Part shown: positions 40,564 through 47,750 of the stretch, in pieces
How the letters are laid out: each line of letters begins with the position of its first letter
Position numbering within the stretch: the stretch's first letter is position 1
IMG/VR virus record: IMGVR_UViG_3300028394_000050
Location: 42,949 to 106,948 of that record
Source: a virus
Length of the DNA: 64,000 bases
Reading direction: 5' to 3' (one strand)
The notes under the pieces: model-generated
Database searches by the model: none
What the model saw: only the letters and a program-made list of their open reading frames with translations
Told to the model about the DNA's origin: nothing
Position numbers and translations under genes: made by a program

Positions 40564-40640
40564 TGGTAGACGGAGCCGGGTATGATCCGACATCTGGGCC
40601 GTTATGAGCGACCGGCATTTTCCATTTATGCTATCCGTCC
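40564..40640 (-). tRNA. tRNA-Met (CAT), non-canonical T-loop
   Basis: 77 nt with CCA. Acceptor GGACGGA/TCCGTCT, D-stem GCAT/ATGC with GG in the loop, anticodon stem GGTCG/CGGCC around CTCATAA, T-stem GTCGG/CCGGC. The T-loop is ATCATAC, lacking T54 and A58. It could also be an Ile tRNA with modified C34. Confidence 0.75.
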
Positions 40641-40651
40641 AGCGCAATCTG

Positions 40652-41245
40652 TTAGGACAGTTCAACCCATCCAGTTAGTATATATTTGGTATTGCTGAGT
40701 GGTGGGTTACCACGATGCGTGTGAGTATATCCTGCTGGCCATAGAATGAGCTTACCAACCTCAGCCTTATATCGTTTCGAGTAATAGAGGAACTCGGTCT
40801 CACCACCATCAGGAATATCGTTCAGGTAAAGAATGAATGTCATTAATCTACGCATTGCATTTGGGTCACCATCTTCGCAGTGCCAAACATGATAGCCTTC
40901 GCTCTTATGCGTCTTCTGAATTTTCAAGAGGCGAACGGTGTGTTGACTCATATCTGTCAACACACCATATTTCTGGCGATAAATCGGATACGCTTGATCC
41001 CAAAACTTTTTCACAAAATAGTGAAACGGTTCTAGGTCAGAGATATTCAATTCATTTGTGGCTAAAAGCGAAGTGACAAACATCTGGTCATCAGCTTTTC
41101 TAACCGACGGTTCACCAGAGGCTTGGCGATTAATTGTGAGCCCCATTGATTCATACCGATGATAACAATCAATGTATCCCATACATTCTTCAGGTGTCAG
41201 GAAGTTATTATATTCCAAAACAAAATCATCAATGGTAACACTCAT
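40652..41245 (-). CDS. prolyl-4-hydroxylase-like 2OG-Fe(II) oxygenase
   Basis: 197 aa. YHVWHCEDGDPNAMRRLMTF (H-x-x-D type iron ligands), LYLNDIPDGGETEFLYYSKR, and VGKLILWPAGYTHTHRGNPP (distal His plus basic residue) follow the P4H/PHD layout. Probably a protein or peptide hydroxylase. It overlaps the next gene by 4 nt. Confidence 0.87.
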   Translation of the reverse strand: MSVTIDDFVLEYNNFLTPEECMGYIDCYHRYESMGLTINRQASGEPSVRKADDQMFVTSLLATNELNISDLEPFHYFVKKFWDQAYPIYRQKYGVLTDMSQHTVRLLKIQKTHKSEGYHVWHCEDGDPNAMRRLMTFILYLNDIPDGGETEFLYYSKRYKAEVGKLILWPAGYTHTHRGNPPLSNTKYILTGWVELS

Positions 41246-41718
41246 GTGGCAAGAATCTCCTTCAATCTATCAGCCGCGTATGATGCAGCAAATGCTTCTG
41301 GCTTTACCTTTGGTGTGAACCCACAAAGCCCACGAATGTATCCAGTCGCTTGCTGAATAACGCAGCTTGATCCATGCATTTCATCGGGATTGATATCGAG
41401 GTGGACTTCCACATGCCTGTCGCCGATTGCTTCATACAGTTCTAGGTACATGTTCGCTGCACGATAGACTTCATTCATCAAACGGAATGATGGCCGATCG
41501 TGGCGCTTATCGTAATCAAACTCAGATGTTACATCACCGAATACCTTACAGCCCTTGTTGCCATCATAGTGAACAACAACCGCTACCGTGTAGTCGGCAA
41601 TCCACTTACCGTCTTTGCGACAGTAGCGTTCCGAATCTGCACCGATATAGATTTTTGTTGTGGCTGAGGTGTTGCTGATAAATTCGCGGACTTCATTGAT
41701 GTTCATTTGGTTTCTCAT
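41242..41718 (-). CDS. RNase H-like (YkuK/DUF458-type) protein
   Basis: 158 aa. TKIYIGADSERYCRKDGKWI is the first acidic strand (D-S-E), followed by YTVAVVVHYDGNKGC, DRHVEVHLDINPDEM (second acidic strand) and a C-terminal Asp/Arg helix. This is the DUF458 RNase H fold of unknown activity, present in several phages. ATG 41718 chosen; ATG 41706 is possible. Confidence 0.75.
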   Translation of the reverse strand: MRNQMNINEVREFISNTSATTKIYIGADSERYCRKDGKWIADYTVAVVVHYDGNKGCKVFGDVTSEFDYDKRHDRPSFRLMNEVYRAANMYLELYEAIGDRHVEVHLDINPDEMHGSSCVIQQATGYIRGLCGFTPKVKPEAFAASYAADRLKEILAT

Positions 41719-41731
41719 TACGATATTTAGT

Positions 41732-41808
41732 TGGTGCCCACGGTCGGGTTCGAACCGACACTTTGGAGATTTTAAGTCTCCTGACTCTACCTGTTGGCCT
41801 ACGTGGGC
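41732..41808 (-). tRNA. tRNA-Leu (TAA)
   Basis: 77 nt with CCA. Acceptor GCCCACG/CGTGGGC, anticodon loop CTTAAAA, T-loop TTCGAAC. The variable region is short (AAAGT), unlike the usual long arm of Leu tRNAs; the two other Leu tRNAs here share this. Confidence 0.88.
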
Positions 41809-41852
41809 ATTAGCTACTATATAGAGTAAGATTATACACTCGGAGATTATTT

Positions 41853-43037
41853 ATGTCAAGCGATGATTTTTTTTGCCCCGCTCCCTGGACAGGATTGTAC
41901 TACCATGAAAATACTGCGTCGCCGTGTCATGTAAGTTTGGAAAAACAAACAATGTCACCGATTGATTATTTGCAAAGCGATTGGCTTGCAAACATCAAAA
42001 GCGAATTGAAAGAAGGAAAAGTTCCGAAGAACTGCGAAGTCTGTTGGAAAAAAGAACAGCGTGGGCTTAAAAGTTCAAGACAAAGTGAAATTAGAATGAT
42101 GGGTGTTGGGAACTATGGTTATGGACTAGGAGAAGATAGACAATCATCAGATTTTAACGCAGAAGATCCTACAGAAATCGTTCGTATCGAATTGCGAGCG
42201 AGCAATCTTTGCAATTTTAAATGCAGAATGTGTAATGCAGATTCAAGTTCTGAATGGCAAAAAGAAGTAGAAGAATACCCAGTCCTTTTAAACTACACAC
42301 AATTTAAATTCAGAGATTTCACAAACACGTCCGAAAGCAATTTCGATGAACTAAAAAAACTGTCATTAGATAATGTCAAAACTGTATGTTTTACAGGTGG
42401 AGAACCATTGCTGATAAAGCAGTACTATGATTTTATGGATCACATGATTGAAAATGGGTATCATAAAAAAGTGATACTGGAAATGTTTACCAATTGCAGT
42501 GTGTGGAATCCACTTTTCATAGACAGGCTAATGCAATTTGAAAAAGCTAGAATCGTAATGAGCATCGACGGTGTTGGGAAAGCTGCTGAGTACAATAGAA
42601 AAGGTACGAAATGGGATGTGGTTGAAGAAAACTTCATAAAATTTTCAAAGCTTCCATTATGGAATTTGCATTATAATATTGCTATCAGCCCGTATAATCT
42701 TTTAGACTTTGCAAATCTAGCTGAGTTTTTGATGAAGATTTATGATATCAACCCAATCTTGCAGACAAGATGCTATTCGGTAACTCTACCGTATGCTCTT
42801 CACTGGGTACACCTAAACAATGATCTTCGCGCAAGAGTTATGAATGAGATTGATAAGTCGATAGAAATTCTACATCCGTCAAATTTTGATGTTCTCAAGA
42901 AGGAGCTTCTTGCTATCAAGGCTCATATGCTTGAAACGAAACCTGAAAGAGAAGACCTTTTCATCTCATTCACGAAGACACTTGACACCATTCGAAATGA
43001 AAAATTCGAAGACGTTTATGGTTACAAGCTATATTGA
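41853..43037 (+). CDS. radical SAM protein with N-terminal twitch-like Cys motif
   Basis: 394 aa. An N-terminal FFCPAPWTGLYYHENTASPC and CEVCWKKEQRG give extra Cys residues for an auxiliary cluster. The radical-SAM CxxxCxxC motif is LCNFKCRMCNADSS at ~residue 127, then GGEPLLIKQYYDFMDHMI. No maturase partner is recognised. Similar proteins occur in T4-like marine phages. It is one of the few plus-strand genes and is AT-rich, with GGAG before its ATG. It converges with tRNA-Gly. Confidence 0.85.
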   Translation: MSSDDFFCPAPWTGLYYHENTASPCHVSLEKQTMSPIDYLQSDWLANIKSELKEGKVPKNCEVCWKKEQRGLKSSRQSEIRMMGVGNYGYGLGEDRQSSDFNAEDPTEIVRIELRASNLCNFKCRMCNADSSSEWQKEVEEYPVLLNYTQFKFRDFTNTSESNFDELKKLSLDNVKTVCFTGGEPLLIKQYYDFMDHMIENGYHKKVILEMFTNCSVWNPLFIDRLMQFEKARIVMSIDGVGKAAEYNRKGTKWDVVEENFIKFSKLPLWNLHYNIAISPYNLLDFANLAEFLMKIYDINPILQTRCYSVTLPYALHWVHLNNDLRARVMNEIDKSIEILHPSNFDVLKKELLAIKAHMLETKPEREDLFISFTKTLDTIRNEKFEDVYGYKLY

Positions 43038-43111
43038 TGGAGCGGGTAAGCGGAATCGAACCGCTGCATAAACCTTGGCAAGGTTTCAAGCTACCATTAC
43101 ATCATACCCGC
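43038..43111 (-). tRNA. tRNA-Gly (GCC)
   Basis: 74 nt with CCA; acceptor GCGGGTA/TACCCGC, loop TTGCCAA. Begins right after the radical-SAM stop on the other strand. Confidence 0.93.
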
Positions 43112-43113
43112 AT

Positions 43114-43188
43114 TGGAGGAGCCACCCAGATTCGAACTGGGACCTCAAGGATTTGCAGTCCCGCACATTGCCGTTTTGCTATGGCTCC
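43114..43188 (-). tRNA. tRNA-Cys (GCA)
   Basis: 75 nt with CCA; acceptor GGAGCCA/TGGCTCC, loop CTGCAAA, T-loop TTCGAAT. Two nucleotides from tRNA-Gly. Confidence 0.92.
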
Positions 43189-43192
43189 ATAT

Positions 43193-43267
43193 TGGCTGGG
43201 AATCAAGGACTCGAACCTCGAATAAGGGAGTCAGAATCCCCCGTTATACCAATTTAACTAATTCCCA
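43193..43267 (-). tRNA. tRNA-Gln (CTG)
   Basis: 75 nt with CCA; U1-A72 acceptor TGGGAAT/ATTCCCA with G73, loop TTCTGAC. Four nucleotides from tRNA-Cys. Confidence 0.92.
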
Positions 43268-43274
43268 TCATATT

Positions 43275-45020
43275 TTAGAAGTTGATTTTCAATCCAATCA
43301 TACCAACTGCGCCGGTGTAATTAGAACCTTTATCAGCTCCTGCTGTTAGTTCTATATATGCGTCCTTTACGATTTCAATCTTCGCGCTTGCGCGTATCTG
43401 CGCGATAGTACCAAAATCTCTGGAACGTGTCACTCTCGTTTCTACACCGAAAACGTCGTCGATGTCATATCTGATACCGACATATGGTCTTGCTTCAAAT
43501 GAAGAACCAACACCAGGCAATGTGGATAGCAATGCACTACCACCTTCGGCCTGTGATATTACCTCAGACTTGTTTAGTACGACACCAACAAGTGGTCTGA
43601 ATCCTTCAAACTCCTTAGCGGAATAGAATGTGATATCGCCGTAGTAGTTTCTTGTCTTCACGGTGCTACTGTTCACAAGTGCAAACACTGGCAACGATGT
43701 TGTCGTGGCATATTCAGCGGTGCTATAACCAACTGCACCCTTGACCCAAACATCTTCCTGCTTTGTTAGAAAGTAAGCTGTACCCGCGTATGCGTCGGAG
43801 CTAGAAGATGAACCTACGAATCCACTGTTTTCAGTCTTTGAGATATTACCAGCAATACCAGCTGTGTTATTCTCAACGGTTGTCTGATAGCCAAATGATA
43901 GCCCACTGATACGGAATGAACCGCTTGTTTTCGCATAACCCAAGCTAGGCGTAGCCCATGCACCATCTTTAGTTGATAGAGCATCGACCAAGAATGGATT
44001 GAAATTGCGAACCGCAATAGAATCCTTTAGAGATACGCCAGACACAGATGCAGTCTGCGCTACTGATTGACCGATTGTTATCGTAGCACCATTTTGCGTT
44101 GTTGTCAATGCTGTTCCGTTAGTTGTGACTGTAGTGCCATCGCTATATGTTTCTACCGCATGTGGTGTTGTCACTGTGGTAATGGTATATGGGCGAGTTG
44201 TCACTGGCGTTGTGGTGCGTGTTACTGCAATCCACTGACCAGAATTTACCCTCGCATTAGCAACATTATAAGCAACAACAGATGTTCCATATGCGGTTGA
44301 GGATGTTGCGGTTGATGGCGCGTTGGCTGTACTAACGAGAGTGACAGGTGGTGGTGTTGGATTACCAGCCGCTGCACCCTGTGATGGAGTTGCTAGTGTG
44401 GTAAAGCCAACAGATGATGGGATAGTACACTGGTCAGGTGCGATGCTTACAGTTGAGCAAGCGCCGCCATATACGCCAAGCTGAATAGAATTACCGTTAG
44501 AAGTGTTATTCCCAGAGACTTCAAAAGCAATAGTGTAAGTGGTGCCAGCTGTAAGAGCCACACCTTGGTAAATGCCATCAAACGACCCAACAGCGCCGTC
44601 ATACCATACGCCACCATGAGCGCCCCCAATATCAGTCCAAGTGCCAGCGGCAGCAGGATATGTTCCATTTTGATACCAAACTCCCCAGTTTGTTGGGGCT
44701 TGCATGTTAGAAACACCATTGTTGGTTGTTACGCTAAAACGACCACCTGTAGTGAATGTTCCGTTAGTTAGAAGATTTGTGGTTGAACCAGCAGCGGTCA
44801 AAGTAACATTGTCAAATGTCCAGAATGCTGGGTCTTCGCGAAAGGCAAAACCTACAAAGTTTGCTCCAGTTGTTGATGGAGTAAACGTGTAGGTAAATGG
44901 TTGCCATGTGTTTCTTGTATTGCCTGTAACAGTACCTATTGAACCTGATGGTAGCGTTTGTGCATATGGTGCTGTAATCGACGCACACAATATTGCAGCG
45001 GCTGCTAGTAGTCTTTTCAT
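43275..45020 (-). CDS. outer-membrane protein with autotransporter-like beta-barrel
   Basis: 581 aa. Signal peptide KRLLAAAAILCASITAPYAQ. The N-terminal ~200 residues read like a secreted jelly-roll domain (DDPAFWTFDNVTLTAAG-like text, GGAHGGVWYDGAVGSFDGIY). A Ser/Thr/Pro/Ala-rich linker (~215-330) leads to a C-terminal ~250-aa barrel with alternating strands (GGSALLSTLPGVGSSFEARP, YIELTAGADKGSNYTGAVGM) ending IGLKINF. The terminal Phe is the BAM-recognition signature. The phage would place it in the host outer membrane, perhaps for superinfection exclusion or adhesion. AGGAG precedes the ATG. Confidence 0.83.
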   Translation of the reverse strand: MKRLLAAAAILCASITAPYAQTLPSGSIGTVTGNTRNTWQPFTYTFTPSTTGANFVGFAFREDPAFWTFDNVTLTAAGSTTNLLTNGTFTTGGRFSVTTNNGVSNMQAPTNWGVWYQNGTYPAAAGTWTDIGGAHGGVWYDGAVGSFDGIYQGVALTAGTTYTIAFEVSGNNTSNGNSIQLGVYGGACSTVSIAPDQCTIPSSVGFTTLATPSQGAAAGNPTPPPVTLVSTANAPSTATSSTAYGTSVVAYNVANARVNSGQWIAVTRTTTPVTTRPYTITTVTTPHAVETYSDGTTVTTNGTALTTTQNGATITIGQSVAQTASVSGVSLKDSIAVRNFNPFLVDALSTKDGAWATPSLGYAKTSGSFRISGLSFGYQTTVENNTAGIAGNISKTENSGFVGSSSSSDAYAGTAYFLTKQEDVWVKGAVGYSTAEYATTTSLPVFALVNSSTVKTRNYYGDITFYSAKEFEGFRPLVGVVLNKSEVISQAEGGSALLSTLPGVGSSFEARPYVGIRYDIDDVFGVETRVTRSRDFGTIAQIRASAKIEIVKDAYIELTAGADKGSNYTGAVGMIGLKINF

Positions 45021-45077
45021 TTTTGCTCCTATGTTGCATCAAACAAAAATGTCATCAACAACATATCGAACATGATA

Positions 45078-45169
45078 TGGCGGAAGCGGTAGGATTCGAA
45101 CCCACGGTACCCTTTCAGGCACGCTAGTTTTCAAGACTAGAGCAATAAACCAGACTCTGCCACACTTCC
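45078..45169 (-). tRNA. tRNA-Ser (TGA)
   Basis: 92 nt with CCA and a long variable arm; acceptor GGAAGTG/CGCTTCC, loop TTGAAAA, G73. Confidence 0.93.
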
Positions 45170-45336
45170 GTTATAAGCAAGGGTGCGTATCTCCTACGCT
45201 TGCCTGCTGCCCCTTTACAGCTCCCTCAAACGAAGGATTCTCTGGTTAGTGAGAACCCATGAGGCGAGAACTTTTCGGATCGTAGCGGAACCACCCGCAG
45301 TCGATTTCTTCCAACTAAAGTTTCTCGGTCCATTCT
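45170..45336 (-). other. structured spacer in tRNA array
   Basis: 167 nt between tRNA-Ser(TGA) and tRNA-Trp without a convincing reading frame. It holds a GCAA/TTGC plus GCGTA/TACGC hairpin at 45177-45203 and a long stem CGAGAA/TTCTCG with flanking CTTT/AAAG (45265-45275 with 45317-45327). Possibly a small RNA or processing element. Confidence 0.4.
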
Positions 45337-45410
45337 TGGCACCGGTGCTAGGAGTTGAACCCAGGCCCTCAGTTTTGGAGACTGATGTGCTACCGTAACA
45401 CTTCACCGAT
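45337..45410 (-). tRNA. tRNA-Trp (CCA)
   Basis: 74 nt with encoded 3' CCA; acceptor ATCGGTG/CACCGGT, anticodon stem TCAGT/ACTGA around CTCCAAA, G73. Confidence 0.9.
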
Positions 45411-45421
45411 AATTAGCAACC

Positions 45422-45429
45422 TATTTATA
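45422..45429 (-). promoter_or_regulatory. TATAAATA late-promoter box between tRNAs
   Basis: T4 late consensus between tRNA-Ser(GCT) and tRNA-Trp, 11 nt upstream of the latter. Similar boxes lie at 46521-46528 and 47666-47673. Confidence 0.4.
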
Positions 45430-45430
45430 A

Positions 45431-45520
45431 TGGCGGAGAGTGTGAGATTCGAACTCACGGAAGATTTTCACCTTCGCTCATTTAGCAAACGAGTGCTTTA
45501 GGCCACTCAGCCAACTCTCC
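45431..45520 (-). tRNA. tRNA-Ser (GCT)
   Basis: 90 nt with CCA and long variable arm; acceptor GGAGAGT/ACTCTCC, loop TTGCTAA. Its first 14 nt overlap the 3' end of the GATase-like CDS, whose TGA stop lies in the D-arm. Confidence 0.93.
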
Positions 45521-46154
45521 AAAGTCTATTCACAAAATCTAGTAGCAACTGGTGATGTTTACCATCGTGCCAATATCCATCAAGATACTGATAAGGACTC
45601 TCATACCAAAATTCCTCACTCTCAGGATGGCAACCAATCAGACCAAGATTGCCTTGAATGATTGCCATCGGTTCATCGTTAGCATATTTGGCAATAGTAT
45701 CATAATATCCGCTGCCTGTAAAGACACAACCGTCATAGAAGAACATCTTTTCTTTTTGACCAAGCCATTCAATATCAGCAACCGTACCATAGCTTCGGCG
45801 TATCTCAGCCGTTGGTCGCTTGATATATTGAACAGCGTCTATCCCATCAAGAAAATCAAAATATCTAGAACCAGCCCAATAAGCACCCATGCAAATGCCG
45901 ATATACCTACCACCTCTATCAAGAAACGCTGCGATTTTGTTAGCTTTAGAACGTGTAAAGAAATCGTGATAACTGTCACTGTCGCCAATGCCGCCAGGGA
46001 AAACAATTCCATCCACATCATTTAGTACCTCATCAAGATCATCTTGAATTGTAAACAGCTTCACTTCATATTGCGAAGATAACGCTCTTATTATCCCATT
46101 ACAACACTCAATAGAGCATTCTGGTTGGTGATTAAAAAGAGCAATCTTTTTCAT
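45507..46154 (-). CDS. class I glutamine-amidotransferase-like (BPL_N-type) protein
   Basis: 215 aa. DGIVFPGGIGDSDSYHDFF, then GGRYIGICMGAYWAGSRYFD with the nucleophile elbow G-x-C-x-G, and a C-terminal GCHPESEEFW, resemble the BPL_N/GATase1 fold. The H-P-E end motif supports a catalytic triad. Substrate unknown. The stop codon is inside tRNA-Ser(GCT). A late TATAAATA box lies 50 nt upstream. Confidence 0.77.
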   Translation of the reverse strand: MKKIALFNHQPECSIECCNGIIRALSSQYEVKLFTIQDDLDEVLNDVDGIVFPGGIGDSDSYHDFFTRSKANKIAAFLDRGGRYIGICMGAYWAGSRYFDFLDGIDAVQYIKRPTAEIRRSYGTVADIEWLGQKEKMFFYDGCVFTGSGYYDTIAKYANDEPMAIIQGNLGLIGCHPESEEFWYESPYQYLDGYWHDGKHHQLLLDFVNRLWRVG

Positions 46155-46203
46155 ATATTTATTTCCTATTTGAATAAATTATTCTAAATAGCGTCGTGCG
46201 AAA

Positions 46204-46211
46204 TATTTATA
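46204..46211 (-). promoter_or_regulatory. TATAAATA late-promoter box for the GATase-like gene
   Basis: T4 late consensus on the minus strand, 50 nt before ATG 46154. On the plus strand the same bases give TATAAT-like text upstream of the 46237 gene. Confidence 0.5.
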
Positions 46212-46236
46212 ATGATTCATATTATAGGAAAAAATC

Positions 46237-46470
46237 ATGACCGAGAAGCTTTTTGAAGAAATCAGTAATCGTGTAGATAAGATCCAATCCAAAATTGACT
46301 TTCTTAATGAACTTGAAATGAGAATTGATACAATCCTAGGCAATCTTACCGAAGAGCCAGAAGACGAAGAAGAAGATGACGAAGATGACGAAGAAGATGA
46401 CGAAGGCGATGTTCTTCTCACTGGTCTAAAAGATTTGGTAGCTAACACTTCATTCACATATACCGAATAA
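46237..46470 (+). CDS. acidic small protein (77 aa)
   Basis: N-terminal coiled coil (LFEEISNRVDKIQSKIDFLN), then an Asp/Glu run (EPEDEEEDDEDDEEDDEG). AGGA 9 nt before the ATG and a terminator just after the stop support a real plus-strand gene. Could bind basic proteins or mimic DNA; unknown. Confidence 0.65.
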   Translation: MTEKLFEEISNRVDKIQSKIDFLNELEMRIDTILGNLTEEPEDEEEDDEDDEEDDEGDVLLTGLKDLVANTSFTYTE

Positions 46471-46491
46471 ATTTACCTTACATGAAGTAGA

Positions 46492-46521
46492 GGAGCGGAT
46501 CCGAAGTTCGCTCCTTTTTTT
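46492..46521 (+). terminator. rho-independent terminator
   Basis: GGAGCG (46492-46497) pairs with CGCTCC (46509-46514), followed by seven Ts, 22 nt after the acidic gene stop. Confidence 0.88.
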
Positions 46522-46528
46522 ATTTATA
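46521..46528 (-). promoter_or_regulatory. TATAAATA box downstream of tRNA-Phe
   Basis: T4 late consensus 1 nt after the CCA end of tRNA-Phe; overlaps the plus-strand terminator tail. No minus-strand gene follows closely, so use is doubtful. Confidence 0.3.
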
Positions 46529-46529
46529 A

Positions 46530-46605
46530 TGGTGCCGTCTCTTGGTTACGCTCCAAGCTCTCTTGCTCTTCAGGCAGGCGCTTTCACTAGATTAGCTTAG
46601 ACGGC
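46530..46605 (-). tRNA. tRNA-Phe (GAA), degenerate D- and T-loops
   Basis: 76 nt with CCA. Acceptor GCCGTCT/AGACGGC is perfect; anticodon stem CCTGC/GCAAG (one mismatch) around CTGAAGA; T-stem CTTGG/CCAAG. The T-loop AGCGTAA lacks TTC and the D-loop lacks GG, so standard tRNA finders may miss it. Confidence 0.72.
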
Positions 46606-46609
46606 AAGT

Positions 46610-46706
46610 ATATAGTTGGTAAGAGCGAACCTTACCACGCAGTACCACCACACTCGCTTTGTGACCGTGAACCTGGGAGGGTGATCCAAACGCCGCGAGA
46701 CTATAT
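46610..46706 (-). other. stem-closed element between tRNA-Phe and tRNA-Met
   Basis: 97 nt closed by ATATAGT/ACTATAT (46610-46616 with 46700-46706), whose end abuts the CCA of tRNA-Met. An inner 6-bp hairpin GGTAAG/CTTACC with a 7-nt loop is at 46618-46636. No coding frame is supported. Confidence 0.45.
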
Positions 46707-46781
46707 TGGTTGCAGAGGGTGGAATTGCACCACCGGCCTTTTGGGTATGAACCAAACGAGCTACTACTGCTCCACTCTGCT
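46707..46781 (-). tRNA. tRNA-Met (CAT) with 1-72 mismatch
   Basis: 75 nt with CCA; acceptor 2-7 pair but A1 faces A72, as initiator tRNAs are unpaired there. D-stem GAGC/GCTC, loop TTCATAC, T-stem GGTGG/CCACC with odd T-loop TGCAATT; D-loop lacks GG. Initiator identity is possible, but the GGG/CCC anticodon stem is absent. Confidence 0.75.
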
Positions 46782-46786
46782 TCAAT

Positions 46787-46862
46787 TGGTGCCGAAAACT
46801 GGACTTGAACCAGTGACCATACCCGTATGAAGGGTGCGCTCTACCAACTGAGCTACATCGGC
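46787..46862 (-). tRNA. tRNA-Met or tRNA-Ile2 (CAT)
   Basis: 76 nt with CCA; canonical D-arm (TAGCTCAGTTGGTAGAGC) and T-loop TTCAAGT; loop TTCATAC. Three CAT tRNAs in one phage suggest initiator, elongator and lysidine-modified Ile forms. Confidence 0.88.
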
Positions 46863-46870
46863 AAACTGTT

Positions 46871-46947
46871 CCCACCGTTAACTGGCTCCATAAGCGCCAC
46901 GGGTTTGTTTTACATCGGCTGCCGCACGGTGGGCACACGGTCCGATG
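46871..46947 (-). other. possible pseudoknotted element between tRNA-Met and tRNA-Tyr
   Basis: Two interleaved stems: CCCACCGT/ACGGTGGG (46871-46878 with 46926-46933) and CATCGG/CCGATG (46913-46918 with 46942-46947). The order a-b-a'-b' is that of an H-type pseudoknot. Confidence 0.45.
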
Positions 46948-46951
46948 GTAG

Positions 46952-47045
46952 TGGTGGGTGAGGTAGGAGTCGAACCTACATTGTTTACCACATAGGGACC
47001 GGATTTACAGTCCGGGGATGCACACGCCATAGCATCAACTCACCC
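46952..47045 (-). tRNA. tRNA-Tyr (GTA)
   Basis: 94 nt with CCA and long variable arm; acceptor GGGTGAG/CTCACCC, anticodon stem CCGGA/TCCGG around CTGTAAA. Confidence 0.93.
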
Positions 47046-47052
47046 AATTCTT

Positions 47053-47469
47053 TTATACTTGAACCCAGACTTGACCTTCAAGCCACGCTACAACCTCGTC
47101 ACGCACGGCTTTTACCGCATCTGGCTTCATAAACTTTTCAATTTTTCCATGCTCATATTTGATGACCATTGAAACAATACGAGGCAAAATATACGTCTTG
47201 AACGTACCATTATCTTTACGACAATGTTCTACCGTTTTGTAAATTCGCCCTTCTATGTATGCGCGAGCGAGAAGAGTAGCACGAGCTTCATTGCGAACAT
47301 CAAAACGACGATGGCTATTCAATGACTCCCACATAAAACGAACTTTAGTCTCGTCCTTTTGGTGTGTCTTGAGCCATTCAATCTGGCGCTTGAGTTTCTG
47401 TTCCTCGAACCGAATGACGCCAGCTTCCAATGCGAGATGTTTAGACTTGATCTTTAACTTGATAGACAT
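47053..47469 (-). CDS. basic hypothetical protein (138 aa)
   Basis: Lys/Arg-rich helical protein (KIKSKHLALEAGVIRFEEQK, RRFDVRNEARATLLARAYIE). No family recognised. Own promoter at 47494-47522. Located inside the tRNA array. Confidence 0.65.
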   Translation of the reverse strand: MSIKLKIKSKHLALEAGVIRFEEQKLKRQIEWLKTHQKDETKVRFMWESLNSHRRFDVRNEARATLLARAYIEGRIYKTVEHCRKDNGTFKTYILPRIVSMVIKYEHGKIEKFMKPDAVKAVRDEVVAWLEGQVWVQV

Positions 47470-47493
47470 GTTGGTTTCCTTATTGATGTTAAC

Positions 47494-47522
47494 ATTATAC
47501 GATAGTGATTATTCAAAGTCAA
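47494..47522 (-). promoter_or_regulatory. sigma70-type promoter
   Basis: TTGACT (47517-47522), 17-nt spacer, TATAAT (47494-47499), 25 nt before the 47469 start. Confidence 0.75.
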
Positions 47523-47590
47523 TAAGAAAATTCATGGGGGACGAAAAACCTACAGAAAAAATACCTTCATGTTATTACTCCATTATCAGT

Positions 47591-47665
47591 TGGTGATCCT
47601 AACGGGACTTGAACCCGTATTCGATGTTTTAGAGACACCCGCATAGCCAGTCATGCTCTAGGATC
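47591..47665 (-). tRNA. suppressor tRNA (CTA anticodon, reads UAG)
   Basis: 75 nt with CCA. Acceptor GATCCTA/TAGGATC, D-stem GCAT/ATGC with GG in loop, anticodon stem GGTGT/ACATC around CTCTAAA, T-stem ACGGG/CCCGT around TTCAAGT. T33 and A37 are canonical, so the anticodon is CTA, an amber reader. Position 8 is G rather than T. The amino acid charged cannot be judged. Confidence 0.85.
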
Positions 47666-47673
47666 TATTTATA
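47666..47673 (-). promoter_or_regulatory. TATAAATA box between tRNA-His and suppressor tRNA
   Basis: T4 late consensus lying directly against the 5' end of the suppressor tRNA; either a late promoter or a recurrent spacer. Confidence 0.35.
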
Positions 47674-47674
47674 T

Positions 47675-47750
47675 TGGCACTACCTCCAAGATTCGAACTT
47701 GAACTCCGGCGTCCACAACACCGGGTGCTTACCAATTACACTAAGGTAGC
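47675..47750 (-). tRNA. tRNA-His (GTG)
   Basis: 76 nt with CCA; acceptor GCTACCT/AGGTAGT, anticodon stem CGGTG/CGCCG around TTGTGGA, T-loop TTCGAAT. Residue -1 is T, not the usual G. Its first 15 nt are shared with the 3' end of the oxygenase CDS. Confidence 0.88.

Noticed and set aside
43034-43349. Plus-strand frames over tRNA-Gly/Cys/Gln
   Set aside because: Antisense tRNA artefacts with no ribosome-binding site.
46597-46938. Long minus-strand frame across tRNA-Phe, two tRNA-Met genes and their spacers
   Set aside because: The residues come from tRNA sequence (for example GRAHPSYGYG-type text from tRNA arms); no ribosome-binding site and no family.
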